Assembly: GCA_008638415.1 (NCBI GenBank)
Contig: VWVT01000003.1
Span: forward strand, 124,001 to 188,000
Origin: Nocardiopsis sinuspersici
Lineage (GTDB): Bacteria > Actinomycetota > Actinomycetes > Streptosporangiales > Streptosporangiaceae
Direction: 5' to 3'
DNA: 64,000 bases
Every line of letters begins with the position of its first letter. Position 1 is the stretch's first letter. Position numbers and translations under genes: made by a program. The notes under the pieces are model-generated. The model was not told the DNA's origin and did not search any database. It saw only the letters and a list, made by a program, of their open reading frames with translations. Shown in pieces: positions 43,360 through 52,232 of this stretch.

Positions 43360-43686
43360 GTGTTCACGGACGAGGAGGGCGGACCCGACGACTACGCCGA
43401 GGAGGTCCTGGCACTGGTCGAGCGGATCCCGCCCGGACGGGTGATGGCCTACGGCGACATCGCCGAGTACGTCGGCAGGGGAGGGCCCCGCCAGGTCGGC
43501 TCGGTCATGTCCTCCTGGGGAGGGGGAGTGCCCTGGTGGCGCGTGGTGCGCGCGGACGGCAGGCCGCCCTCCTGCAACGAGGTCCGCGCACTGTCCCACT
43601 ACGCGGCGGAGGGCACCCCGATGCGCCCGGGGAGCGACCGTGTGGACATGCGCAGAGCCCGGTGGGACGGGGAGGGCGGAAGCTGA
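43360..43686 (+). CDS. Alkyltransferase-like (ATL) DNA damage recognition protein
   Basis: A 108-residue protein homologous to the DNA-binding half of O6-alkylguanine-DNA methyltransferase (VLALVERIPPGRVMAYGDIAEYVGRGGPRQVGSVMSS). The active-site PCHR is PWWR, so the alkyl-acceptor cysteine is absent; this defines ATL proteins, which bind O6-alkylguanine and hand it to nucleotide excision repair. M. tuberculosis has an equivalent near adnAB (Rv3204). GTG 43360 has no Shine-Dalgarno; TAGGTT at 43348-43353 ends 6 nt before it, which argues for a leaderless start there rather than GTG 43354. Confidence 0.9.
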   Translation: MFTDEEGGPDDYAEEVLALVERIPPGRVMAYGDIAEYVGRGGPRQVGSVMSSWGGGVPWWRVVRADGRPPSCNEVRALSHYAAEGTPMRPGSDRVDMRRARWDGEGGS

Positions 43687-43747
43687 GAGGGTCCCTGTGG
43701 CGGAGATGACGTGCGGGATGGTCGCCGGTCTCTGGTGAACTGGTGGC

Positions 43748-46700
43748 GTGAACACATCTCCGTACCGTCTCGTGCGGCGCACCCACCAGGTGCAGCCGCC
43801 GCCGGTGCTGGACGAGAACCAGCGGCGCGTGGTCGAGCACGGGGGCGGCCCCCTCCTCGTGCTGGCCGGGCCCGGCACCGGCAAGACCACCACCATCGTC
43901 GAGGCCGTCGTCGACCGCATCGAGCACCGCGGCGTGGACCCCTCGCGCGTGCTGGTGCTCACCTTCAGCCGCAAGGCCGCCCAGGAACTGCGCGAGCGCA
44001 TCACCGCACGGCTGCGCCGCACCACCCGCGAACCGCTGGCCCTGACCTTCCACAGCTACGCCTACGCCCTGATCCGCCGGGAGTTCCAGCGCATGGGCGA
44101 CCTGCCCCCGCGCCTGCTCTCGGGCCCCGAACAGCTGATGGAGGTCCGCGAGCTCCTCACCGGAGAGGCCCTGGACGGCGCCGCGGACTGGCCCGAGCGC
44201 CTGCGCCCCGCCCTGGAGACCCGCGGGTTCGCCCAGGAACTGCGCGACTTCCTCATGCGCGCCCAGGAGCGCGGCATGGGCCCGGCCGACCTGGAGCGGC
44301 TGGGCCGCGAGCGCGGCCGCGACGACTGGGTCGCGGCCGCCGGGTTCCTGGACCGCTACACCGGCCGTTTCGACATCGCCCCCGTGCCCACGCTCAACTA
44401 CGCCGAGCTGGTGCGGGTCGCCGCGAACCTGCTCTCCGACCCCGAGGTCCAGGACCGCGAGCGCGCCGCCCACGAGGCCGTGTTCGTCGACGAGTACCAG
44501 GACACCGATCCCGCCCAGGAGGAACTCCTGCGCGCCCTGGCCGGGGACGGCCGCGACCTGGTCGCGGTCGGCGACCCGGACCAGTCCGTCTACGCCTTCC
44601 GCGGCGCCGAGGTCCGGGGCATCCTGGACTTCCCGCGCCGCTTCCCGACCGCACGGCGCACCGAGGCCCCCGTGGTCGCGCTGCGCACCTGCCGCCGCAG
44701 CGGCCCGGCCCTGCTCTCGGCCTCGCGCGCCCTGACCCGGCGCCTGCCCGCGGTCGCCTCCGCGCGCGGCCACGTCAACGAGCACCGCGCCCTGACCCCG
44801 GCCGAGGGCCTCCCCGAGGGCGAGGTCCGCGTGCTGCTGGCCGACAGCGCCACCCAGGAGGCCGCGGTCATCGCCGACGTCCTGCGCCGTGCCCACCTGG
44901 TCGACGGCGTCCCGTGGTCGGACATGGCCGTGCTGGTGCGCTCCTCCAGCCGCCAGCTACCGGTACTGCGCCGCGCCCTGACCGCCGCCTCGGTCCCCGT
45001 CGCGGTCGGCGCCGACGACCTCCCCGTGGCCGCCGAGCCCATCGTCCGCCCCATGCTCGCGCTGATCCGCTACGGCCTGTCCCCGCACGAGCTGGACGAG
45101 GACGCGGCGCGCGAACTGCTCACCAGCCCCTTCGGAGAGGCCGACACGGTACGGCTGCGCAGGCTCGTGCGTGCGCTGCGCCGCCTGGACCTGGACCGCG
45201 CCCACGCCGCTCCCGAGGAGGAGGGGGACGGCTCCGGAAAGGAGGACGCGGGCGCCTACAGGCCCGCCTCCCGGCTGCTCGTGGACGCCCTGCTCGACCC
45301 GGCCGACCTCGCCCTCGTCGACCCCGAGGTCGCCGCGCCCGCCACCCGCGTCGCCGAGGCGCTGCGCACCGTCCGCGAGCTGTCCGCCAGGAGGGCCGAC
45401 GCCGAGCAGGTCCTGTGGGAGCTGTGGCGCGGCAGCGGCCTCGCCGACCGGCTGCTGCGCCACAGCCTGGCCGGGGGCCGCCGGGGCGCCGCCGCGGACC
45501 GCGACCTGGACGCCGTGGTCGCCCTGTTCGAGAGCGCGGCCCGCTACTGCGACCGGCTGCCCCCCGGCAGCCCCGCCGGGTTCCTGGAGGACCTCGCCGC
45601 CCAGGAGATCCCCGGCGACAGCCTCGCCGAGCGCGCGCCCGAGGGCGAGGCGGTGCGCATCCTCACCGCCCACCGCTCCAAGGGCCTGGAGTGGGGCCTG
45701 GTCGTGGTCGCCGGGGTCCAGGAGGGCGACTGGCCCGACCTGCGGCTGCGCGGCTCCCTGCTCGGCGTGGAGGAGCTCGTCGACGCCGACGTGCACTCCG
45801 CCGACTCCTCCGGCACGGCCCTGGCCTCCAAACTCCTGGACGAGGAGCGCCGCCTGTTCTACGTGGCCCTGACCCGGGCCCGCCGCACCCTGGTGGTGAC
45901 CGCCGTGGGCGGTGAGGACACCGACGAGCGCCCCTCGCGCTTCCTCACCGAACTGGGCGTCGGCGATCCCGAGCCCGTCAGCACGGGCCTGCGCTGGCTG
46001 TCCCTGCCCTCGCTCGTCGCCGACCTGCGCTCGGTGGTCACCGACCCCGGGGCCCCCGATCCGCTGCGCGACGCCGCCGCCCTGCACCTGGCCCGCCTGG
46101 CCGAGGAGGGCGTGCGCGGCGCCGACCCCTCGGAGTGGTACGCGCTCACCCCCTTCACCGACGACCGCCCCCTGGCGGACGAGGAGGACACCATCCGTGT
46201 CTCGCCCTCCCAGGTGGAGAGCTTCACCAACTGCGAGTTGCGCTGGCTCCTCGAACGCGCCGCCGGAGCCTCCTCCGGGGACTCCGCCTCGGCCCTGGGC
46301 ACCGTCGTGCACGCCGTCGCCGTCCTGGTGGCCCAGGGCAGCACCCCCGAGGAGATCAGCGGGCGCATGGACGAGATCTGGGCCGACCTGGACTTCGGCG
46401 GCCCCTGGCAGTCCAGGGCCCAGCGCGACCGCGCCGACACGATGGTCCGCAAGCTCGTCGACTGGGAGGCGGCCAACGACCGCGAACTGGTCGTCACCGA
46501 GGAGGGCTTCCGGGTGGACGTGGGCGGCATCGAGATCACCGGCCGAGTGGACCGCCTCGAACGCGACGACCAGGGCCGCGCCGTGGTCGTGGACATCAAG
46601 ACCGGCAGGAACAAGGCCGACGACCTGGCCCGCCACCCCCAGCTCGGCGTCTACCAGATGGCGGTCCTCCAGGGGGCCTTCGCCAGGATCGGCCTCACCG

Positions 46701-46930
46701 AGCCGGGCGGCGCCTCGCTCGTACAGGTCGGCGAGAAGATCAAGAAGGCGCGGGAACAGCCCCAGCCGCCCCTGGGCGAGGACCCCGACCCCGGATGGGC
46801 CGGGACCCTGGTGCGCGAGGTCGCCACCGGTATGGGCGGGTCCCGCTTCACCGCCACACGCAACAAGGGCTGCAGATCGTGCGCCGTCCGCGCCTGCTGC
46901 CCGGTCCAGGACGAGGGCAGACATGTCTGA
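43748..46930 (+). CDS. adnA: AdnA: UvrD-like helicase with RecB-family nuclease and Fe-S cluster motif
   Basis: A 1060-residue SF1A motor-nuclease. Helicase motifs are GPGTGKTTT, LTFSRKAAQEL, FVDEYQDTDPAQ, VGDPDQSVYAFRGA, TAHRSKGLEW and YVALTRARRTL. The C-terminal nuclease has GRVDRLERD, VVDIKTGR and QLGVYQ. A cysteine in SFTNCELRW plus C-x2-C-x5-C at the end (GCRSCAVRACCP) is the 4Fe-4S arrangement of AddB/Cas4-type nucleases. With AdnB it forms the actinobacterial heterodimer that resects double-strand breaks. GTG 43748 starts 61 nt after the ATL gene. Its last eight bases overlap adnB. Confidence 0.92.
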   Translation: MNTSPYRLVRRTHQVQPPPVLDENQRRVVEHGGGPLLVLAGPGTGKTTTIVEAVVDRIEHRGVDPSRVLVLTFSRKAAQELRERITARLRRTTREPLALTFHSYAYALIRREFQRMGDLPPRLLSGPEQLMEVRELLTGEALDGAADWPERLRPALETRGFAQELRDFLMRAQERGMGPADLERLGRERGRDDWVAAAGFLDRYTGRFDIAPVPTLNYAELVRVAANLLSDPEVQDRERAAHEAVFVDEYQDTDPAQEELLRALAGDGRDLVAVGDPDQSVYAFRGAEVRGILDFPRRFPTARRTEAPVVALRTCRRSGPALLSASRALTRRLPAVASARGHVNEHRALTPAEGLPEGEVRVLLADSATQEAAVIADVLRRAHLVDGVPWSDMAVLVRSSSRQLPVLRRALTAASVPVAVGADDLPVAAEPIVRPMLALIRYGLSPHELDEDAARELLTSPFGEADTVRLRRLVRALRRLDLDRAHAAPEEEGDGSGKEDAGAYRPASRLLVDALLDPADLALVDPEVAAPATRVAEALRTVRELSARRADAEQVLWELWRGSGLADRLLRHSLAGGRRGAAADRDLDAVVALFESAARYCDRLPPGSPAGFLEDLAAQEIPGDSLAERAPEGEAVRILTAHRSKGLEWGLVVVAGVQEGDWPDLRLRGSLLGVEELVDADVHSADSSGTALASKLLDEERRLFYVALTRARRTLVVTAVGGEDTDERPSRFLTELGVGDPEPVSTGLRWLSLPSLVADLRSVVTDPGAPDPLRDAAALHLARLAEEGVRGADPSEWYALTPFTDDRPLADEEDTIRVSPSQVESFTNCELRWLLERAAGASSGDSASALGTVVHAVAVLVAQGSTPEEISGRMDEIWADLDFGGPWQSRAQRDRADTMVRKLVDWEAANDRELVVTEEGFRVDVGGIEITGRVDRLERDDQGRAVVVDIKTGRNKADDLARHPQLGVYQMAVLQGAFARIGLTEPGGASLVQVGEKIKKAREQPQPPLGEDPDPGWAGTLVREVATGMGGSRFTATRNKGCRSCAVRACCPVQDEGRHV

Positions 46931-49900
46931 AACCCACCCCCACCAACCCCGACCCCACCCCGAACCGGACCCCCGGCCCCACCTCCAACCCCATCCCCGC
47001 TTCTCCCCCTCGGAACTCGCCCGCCTCCTCGGCCAGCCCGAGCCCACCGCCGAGCAGTCCCAGGTCGTCTCCGCCCCCCTGGAACCCGGCGTGGTCATCG
47101 CGGGCGCGGGGTCGGGCAAGAGCGAGACCATGGCCTCCCGGGTGGTGTGGCTGGTGGCCAACGGCCAGGTGCGCCCCGACCAGGTCCTCGGCCTGACCTT
47201 CACCCGCAAGGCCACCGCCGAGCTGGCCGAGCGCGTGCGCAAGCGCCTGGAGCAGCTGCGCGCCACCGAGCAGCTGCCCGAGGAGCTGTTCGACGGCGAG
47301 CCCACCGTGTCCACCTACAACGCCTACGCCGGGCGCATCGTCTCCGACCACGCCCTGCGCGAGGCCGTCGAGCCCACCTCCCGCCTGCTCAGCGCGGGCC
47401 AGGCCTGGCAGCTGGCCTCCCGGATCGTCGGCGAGTACGACGGGCCCATGGACCTGATCACGGTCGGGGCCGACACCGTCACCCGCCGCGTCCTGGACCT
47501 GTCCGGGCAGATCGCCGACCACCTCACCACCGCCGAGCGGGTGCGCGGTATCGGCCGGTGGCTGCGGGCGGCCGTCGACGCCCTGCCGCGCAAGCCCACG
47601 GTGCCCACCCGCAACCTGCTCAACGCCCAGTTGCGCCGCGAGCAGCTCCTGCCGCTCGTGGAGCGCTACGAGCACGCCAAGCACGCCCGCGAGGCCCTGG
47701 ACTTCGGCGACCAGGTGTCCCTGGCCGCCCGCATCGCCGAGAACCACCCGGAGGTCGGCCTCATCGAGCGGGGGCGGTTCCGCGTGGTCCTGCTGGACGA
47801 GTACCAGGACACCAGCCACGCCCAGCTCGTGCTGCTGCGCGCCCTGTTCGGCGAGGGCCACCCGGTCACCGCCGTCGGCGACCCCTGCCAGTCCATCTAC
47901 GGCTGGAGGGGGGCCGTCGCCGCCAACCTCACCAACTTCCCCAACGACTTCCCGGCCGCCCCGGGCCGTGCCGCGCCCGTGCGCCGCCTGGCCACCAGCT
48001 TCCGCAACGGCGAGCACGTCCTGGAGGTCGCCAAGCACATCTCCGAGCCCCTGCGCGCCGAGAGCGCCGAGGTACCCGTCCTGCACCCCGGACCGGCCCG
48101 GCGCGGCCGCGGCACCGTCCGCACGGGCCTGTTCACCGGCCAGCAGGACGAGGCCGACTGGATCGCCGAGGAGGTCGAGAAGTACCTGCGCTCCGCCCCC
48201 GGCGAGCCGGGCAGCGCCGAGACCGCGCCGGACGGGCTGCCCTGGCCCCCGGGAGAGCACGGCGGCGCCGCGGACGGCGGGATCAGCCCCGGCGACATCG
48301 CCGTGCTGTGCCGCAAGCGCTCCCAGTTCCCGGCGCTGCGCGAGGCCCTGGAGGCGCGCGAAATCCCCGTGGAGGTCGTCGGCCTGGGCGGGCTCATGAT
48401 GGTGCCCGAGGTCCGCGACATCATCGCCACCCTGCGCGTGGTCCACGACGCCTCGGCGGGCAACGAGCTCGCCCGGATCCTCACCGGCCCGCGCTGGCGG
48501 ATCGGGCCGCGCGACCTCGCCGCGCTCGGCGCACGCGCCGCGGAACTGGCCCGCCACACCCGGCGCGACCTCACCTCGCCCGACCCCGGCGAGGAGCCCG
48601 AGGACGACGTCCTGCGCCGCACCGTCCTCGACCTGACCGCCGAGAGCGGCAGCCTGGTGGACGCCCTGGACGACCCGGGCCCGGCCGAGAACTACTCCGA
48701 GGCCGCCCGCGAACGGCTCGGCCGCCTCGCCGAGGAGCTGCGCACCCTGCGCAAGCTCGTCGGGCAGCCGCTGCCCGACCTGATCACCGAGACCGAGCGG
48801 ATGCTCGGCCTGGACATCGAGGTGGGCGCCCGCGTCCACCGCGACCCCCTGTCCGCGCGCGCGGACCTGGACGCGTTCGTCGACCACGCGGTCCGCTTCA
48901 CGGGCAGCAGCGAGGACCCCACGCTGGGCAGCTTCCTCAGCTACCTCAGGGCCGCGGCGGAGCGGGAGAGCGGTCTGGCCCCGGGCGAGCGCGTCAGCGG
49001 CAACGACACCGTCAAGCTCATGACCATGCACGCCTCCAAGGGGCTCCAGTGGCCCGTGGTGGTCGTGCCCGGGATCAGCGGCGGCAGGTACTCCCCGCTG
49101 TTCCCCACGACCCTGTCCGAGGGCGACATGTGGATCAAGGGCGAGCACCTGCTGCCCTACCGGCTGCGCGGAGACCGGCGGAACCTGCCCGAGCTCCTGT
49201 CGGTGGACAAGAAGGGCATCGACGAGTTCAAGGAGGCCGAGCAGGAACGCCACCTGCTGGAGGAGCGGCGCCTGGCCTACGTCGCCGTCACCCGTGCCTC
49301 CTTCGCCCTGCTGTGCACCGGCCACTGGTGGGGGCGCGACGCCGCGAGCGAGCGCGGGCCCTCGCAGTTCCTGGAGGAGGTCCGGCGGGCCTGCGGCGAC
49401 AGCGGCCGTGGTCCCAGGAGGGTCGAGCGCTGGGACCCCCGGCCCGACCCCGACGACAACCCCTACGAGGAGGGAGAGGGCGACACGGCCGTGTGGCCGC
49501 CCGAGGAGGGCGCCGACCCCGCCGCGGACGGGTCCGCCGGCCGGCGCGCCGGGATCCTCGCCGGTGCCGACATGGTCGAGCGCGCCCGTGCCCGCCTGCT
49601 CGCGGGGGAGACCGACCCCGAGGAGGAGGGGGCCGCGCCGCCGCCCAGGCTGAGCCGCCGCCTCCAGGGCTGGGAGCGCGACACCGAGCTGCTGCTCGCC
49701 CACCGGCAGGCCGAGGAGGCCGGCCCCGGGGAGAGGACCGTCCAGGTCGAGCTGCCCGGCCACCTGTCGGTGTCGTCCATGGTGTGGCTGGCACGCGACC
49801 CCTCCGCCCTGGCCCGGCAGATCCGTCGTCCGCTGCCCCGCCCGCCCGCACCGCACACCCGGCGCGGCACCGCCTTCCACACCTGGCTGGAGCAGCGGTT

Positions 49901-50354
49901 CGGCCAGCGGGCCACCCTGCTGGACGAGCTGCCCGGAGCCGCGGACGAGACCGCGGGGGAGGACGAGGACCTCGCCGAGCTCCAGAGCCGCTTCGAGGAG
50001 AGCGAGTGGGGCCCACGCGTCCCGGTGGAGGTGGAGGTGCCCTTCGAGACGGTCATCGGCGACCGGCTGATCCGGGGCCGCATGGACGCGGTCTTCCACG
50101 ACCCCGGGACGGGCCGCTACGACGTGGTGGACTGGAAGACCGGCCGTCCGCCCTCCGGCGACGCCGAGCGCCGCGCCGTGGGCGTGCAGCTGGCCGCCTA
50201 CCGCCTGGCCTGGGCGGACCTGGCGGGGGTGGCGCTGGAGGAGGTGCGCGCCGCCTTCCACTACGTGCGCGACGGGCTGACCGTGCGTCCCACGGACCTG
50301 CTCGACGCCGAGGGCCTGGCCGCGCTCATCGAGGCCGTCCCCGAACCCGGGTGA
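46923..50354 (+). CDS. adnB: AdnB: UvrD-like helicase with RecB-family nuclease
   Basis: A 1143-residue SF1A motor-nuclease. An N-terminal His/Pro-rich stretch precedes GAGSGKSE, LTFTRKATAEL, LLDEYQDTSHAQ, VGDPCQSIYGWRGA, MTMHASKGLQW and YVAVTRASFAL. The nuclease domain has RGRMDAVFHD, DVVDWKTGRPP and QLAAYRL. It lacks the Fe-S cysteines of AdnA, as expected for AdnB. It is the leading motor in characterised mycobacterial AdnAB. ATG 46923 overlaps the adnA stop by eight bases, ensuring stoichiometric production. Convergent SRPBCC gene follows. Confidence 0.93.
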   Translation: MSETHPHQPRPHPEPDPRPHLQPHPRFSPSELARLLGQPEPTAEQSQVVSAPLEPGVVIAGAGSGKSETMASRVVWLVANGQVRPDQVLGLTFTRKATAELAERVRKRLEQLRATEQLPEELFDGEPTVSTYNAYAGRIVSDHALREAVEPTSRLLSAGQAWQLASRIVGEYDGPMDLITVGADTVTRRVLDLSGQIADHLTTAERVRGIGRWLRAAVDALPRKPTVPTRNLLNAQLRREQLLPLVERYEHAKHAREALDFGDQVSLAARIAENHPEVGLIERGRFRVVLLDEYQDTSHAQLVLLRALFGEGHPVTAVGDPCQSIYGWRGAVAANLTNFPNDFPAAPGRAAPVRRLATSFRNGEHVLEVAKHISEPLRAESAEVPVLHPGPARRGRGTVRTGLFTGQQDEADWIAEEVEKYLRSAPGEPGSAETAPDGLPWPPGEHGGAADGGISPGDIAVLCRKRSQFPALREALEAREIPVEVVGLGGLMMVPEVRDIIATLRVVHDASAGNELARILTGPRWRIGPRDLAALGARAAELARHTRRDLTSPDPGEEPEDDVLRRTVLDLTAESGSLVDALDDPGPAENYSEAARERLGRLAEELRTLRKLVGQPLPDLITETERMLGLDIEVGARVHRDPLSARADLDAFVDHAVRFTGSSEDPTLGSFLSYLRAAAERESGLAPGERVSGNDTVKLMTMHASKGLQWPVVVVPGISGGRYSPLFPTTLSEGDMWIKGEHLLPYRLRGDRRNLPELLSVDKKGIDEFKEAEQERHLLEERRLAYVAVTRASFALLCTGHWWGRDAASERGPSQFLEEVRRACGDSGRGPRRVERWDPRPDPDDNPYEEGEGDTAVWPPEEGADPAADGSAGRRAGILAGADMVERARARLLAGETDPEEEGAAPPPRLSRRLQGWERDTELLLAHRQAEEAGPGERTVQVELPGHLSVSSMVWLARDPSALARQIRRPLPRPPAPHTRRGTAFHTWLEQRFGQRATLLDELPGAADETAGEDEDLAELQSRFEESEWGPRVPVEVEVPFETVIGDRLIRGRMDAVFHDPGTGRYDVVDWKTGRPPSGDAERRAVGVQLAAYRLAWADLAGVALEEVRAAFHYVRDGLTVRPTDLLDAEGLAALIEAVPEPG

Positions 50355-50457
50355 GGCCGGGGCGCCGGTGCCAGGACGTGCGTGGCGCACACGCGCCCGC
50401 CGTCCGGCGCCCGCCCGGTGCCCGTCGTGTGAACGGGGTCGGCGCCGGGGCCGGTTC

Positions 50458-50498
50458 GGGCGCCCGAGGAGCCTCTCCGCCGTGGGCGCCCGAGGAGC
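50458..50498. repeat. 15-bp direct repeat
   Basis: GGGCGCCCGAGGAGC occurs at 50458-50472 and 50484-50498, in the gap between convergent adnB and SRPBCC genes. Each copy contains the palindrome GGGCGCCC, so the pair can also fold as a hairpin and may terminate transcription. Confidence 0.6.
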
Positions 50499-50502
50499 AT
50501 CC

Positions 50503-50988
50503 CTACTCGGCGAGCAGGGCGTCCATCTGCCCGACCGACTGCTCCAGGCCCTCCACCATGCCCATCCTCGCGAGCTGTTCCATCTGCTCCAGCGACGCGA
50601 AGACCGAGCGCAGCACCATCCGGGTCCCGTCGCCGTGCTCGGTGATCTCCACCCGCGCCGTGGTGCTGGGCATGTCGGCGGACGGGTTGCCGTCCTGGTC
50701 CGAGAAGCCGTCGACGAACTCCAGGGAGGTCGGCGGGTCGGCCGACACGACCCTCCACCAGCCGTGGTGCCTGTCGCCCTCGGGGCCGGTCATGAAGTAG
50801 GTGACGCCGCCGCCGGGGGAGAGGTCGTGCTCCTCCACGGTCGCCGGGTAGGAGGGCGGGCCCCACCACTGCTCCAGCCGCCGCGGGTCGGCCCACAGCC
50901 GCCACACCCCCTCGACCGGTGCGGAGAAGTCGGCGACCAGGGTCAGGGTCAGGTTCTCGAAGTCCTTGTCGATGCTGGTGACGCTCAT
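50503..50988 (-). CDS. SRPBCC/AHSA1-domain protein
   Basis: A 161-residue START-like (AHSA1) protein: TLTLVADFSAPVEGVWRLWADPRRLEQWWGPPSYPA, GGGVTYFMTGPEG, WWRVVSADPPTSLEFVDGFSD and GTRMVLRSVFAS are typical. Such proteins are usually encoded next to ArsR regulators and bind hydrophobic ligands. ATG 50988 follows GGGGAGGACC and overlaps the ArsR stop (ATGA), so the pair is translationally coupled. Confidence 0.9.
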   Translation of the reverse strand: MSVTSIDKDFENLTLTLVADFSAPVEGVWRLWADPRRLEQWWGPPSYPATVEEHDLSPGGGVTYFMTGPEGDRHHGWWRVVSADPPTSLEFVDGFSDQDGNPSADMPSTTARVEITEHGDGTRMVLRSVFASLEQMEQLARMGMVEGLEQSVGQMDALLAE

Positions 50989-51359
50989 CGGTCCTCCCCT
51001 TGTACCGGTTCGTCGGCCCCCGCCTCGGGAGCCCGGGCGAGCAGGTCGGCCATACGGTCCACCCGTCCCCGCCAGAGGGCCTCGATCTGGTCGAGGGCCC
51101 GCCGTGCCCGGTGCACGGCGTCCGGCTCGGTGCGCACGAGCTGCTCCCGTCCGTGCCGCTCCTTGGTGACCAGGCCGGCCCGCTCCAGCACCGCGACGTG
51201 CTTCTGCACGGCGGCGAAGCTCATCGGGTAGAGCTCGGCCAGCCGCGACACGGACAGCCTCCCCTCGACGGAACGCCGGAGGATGTCGCGGCGGGTGTTG
51301 TCGGCCAGGGCGTGGAACAGCCGGTCCACCGACTCGTCGGTCAGATCTCCTACAACCAT
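50985..51359 (-). CDS. ArsR-family transcriptional regulator
   Basis: A 124-residue winged-helix regulator: LFHALADNTRRDILRRSVEGRLSVSRLAELYPMSFAAVQKHVAVLERAGLV is the canonical ArsR fold of the type paired with SRPBCC proteins. There are no Cys metal sites, so it is unlikely to sense metals. ATG 51359 lies inside an 18-bp palindrome (51351-51368), and TAACAT on the minus strand (51368-51373) ends 8 nt upstream, implying a leaderless, autorepressed transcript. Confidence 0.9.
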   Translation of the reverse strand: MVVGDLTDESVDRLFHALADNTRRDILRRSVEGRLSVSRLAELYPMSFAAVQKHVAVLERAGLVTKERHGREQLVRTEPDAVHRARRALDQIEALWRGRVDRMADLLARAPEAGADEPVQGEDR

Positions 51360-51368
51360 TTGGTTGTA
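51351..51368. promoter_or_regulatory. Predicted ArsR operator overlapping the start codon
   Basis: Perfect 18-bp palindrome TACAACCATTTGGTTGTA covering the arsR-type start codon and abutting the TAACAT -10 hexamer. Position and symmetry fit an autorepressor site. Confidence 0.7.
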
Positions 51369-51510
51369 TGTTAGCGCGGGCCGGTGACGATGTGAAGAGG
51401 GGCACGTCAGGGGCTCAGGTGGCGGGGAGGGGCGCTGGTGCCCCCACCAGCGCCCCTCCCCGCCTTCCGCGTCGACCGTGTCCGGTCAGGCCGATGTCCG
51501 GGGGACCGGG

Positions 51511-52059
51511 TCAGAGCACCCCGAAGACGAAGCCGCCCGGGGACCGGGTGTCGTCCCCGAACAGGTACTCCCGCGCCGAGAGCACGAACTCCTGGCGGCT
51601 GATGAACCCGTCCTGGTCGGTGTCCACCCCAGCGAACCGCTGCTCGGCGTCGGCGGCCTCCGCGCCGAGGGCGTTCGCGTACCGCAGGAACTCCTCGCGG
51701 CTGATCCGGTCGTCGCCGTCGGTGTCGAGCAGGTCGAACACCGCCTCGGCCACGCCCTCCGCGGCGTTGAACCGGCTCCGGTCCTCCGACGCCGCGTGCA
51801 TGGCCCCGACGAACTCCTCCCGCTCCAGGCGCTCACCCTCCACGCCCGAGTGGCGCAGCAGTTCCTGCCAGAGCATCTGGTACGACGCCCCGATCGCCTG
51901 TGCCCGGCGCTCCTGCGGGTCCAGCCCGTACCCGTGGACGTAGCGATCCACGAGTCGCCGGTAGTCGGCCCAGGTCACGAAACCGTCGTGGTCGGAGTCG
52001 AGCGTGTCGAAGAGCCGTCCGAACCTCTCGGTGATCGGGGCGGCGGGAACGGTGTCCAC
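51511..52059 (-). CDS. EF-hand calcium-binding protein (calerythrin/CabD-like)
   Basis: A 182-residue protein with three complete EF-hand loops: DSDHDGFVTWAD near residue 25, DTDGDDRISREE near 110 and DTDQDGFISRQE near 145; a fourth helical pair lacks a loop. The layout matches actinobacterial sarcoplasmic-type calcium-binding proteins. It is cytoplasmic (no signal peptide) and probably a calcium buffer or sensor. GTG 52059 follows GAGGACTCCCC; longer frames run through low-quality sequence. Divergent from the M20 peptidase gene. Confidence 0.9.
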   Translation of the reverse strand: MDTVPAAPITERFGRLFDTLDSDHDGFVTWADYRRLVDRYVHGYGLDPQERRAQAIGASYQMLWQELLRHSGVEGERLEREEFVGAMHAASEDRSRFNAAEGVAEAVFDLLDTDGDDRISREEFLRYANALGAEAADAEQRFAGVDTDQDGFISRQEFVLSAREYLFGDDTRSPGGFVFGVL

Positions 52060-52232
52060 GGGGAGTCCTCTCGTCGGCGGGCGGGCGGGTCCCGCCCCAT
52101 GCCCTTCGAGTGTCCCGCGGCCGGAAGGGTTCCCCGCCCACGTCATCCGTCTGCGACGGACACGATGTCCTCGACGGTTCGTCCAGGTTCTAGGCTCAAT
52201 TCCGACAAGGACGTCGAGGAAGGACGGGTCAT
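52060..52232. promoter_or_regulatory. Divergent promoter region of EF-hand and dipeptidase genes
   Basis: A 173-bp gap. TAGGCT at about 52192-52197 is a plausible -10 for the plus-strand dipeptidase, whose AAGGA ribosome binding site lies near 52218-52223. Confidence 0.5.

Noticed and set aside
46848..50390. Long minus-strand frame opposite adnB
   Set aside because: Mirror of the third-codon-position GC bias of adnB; no motifs.
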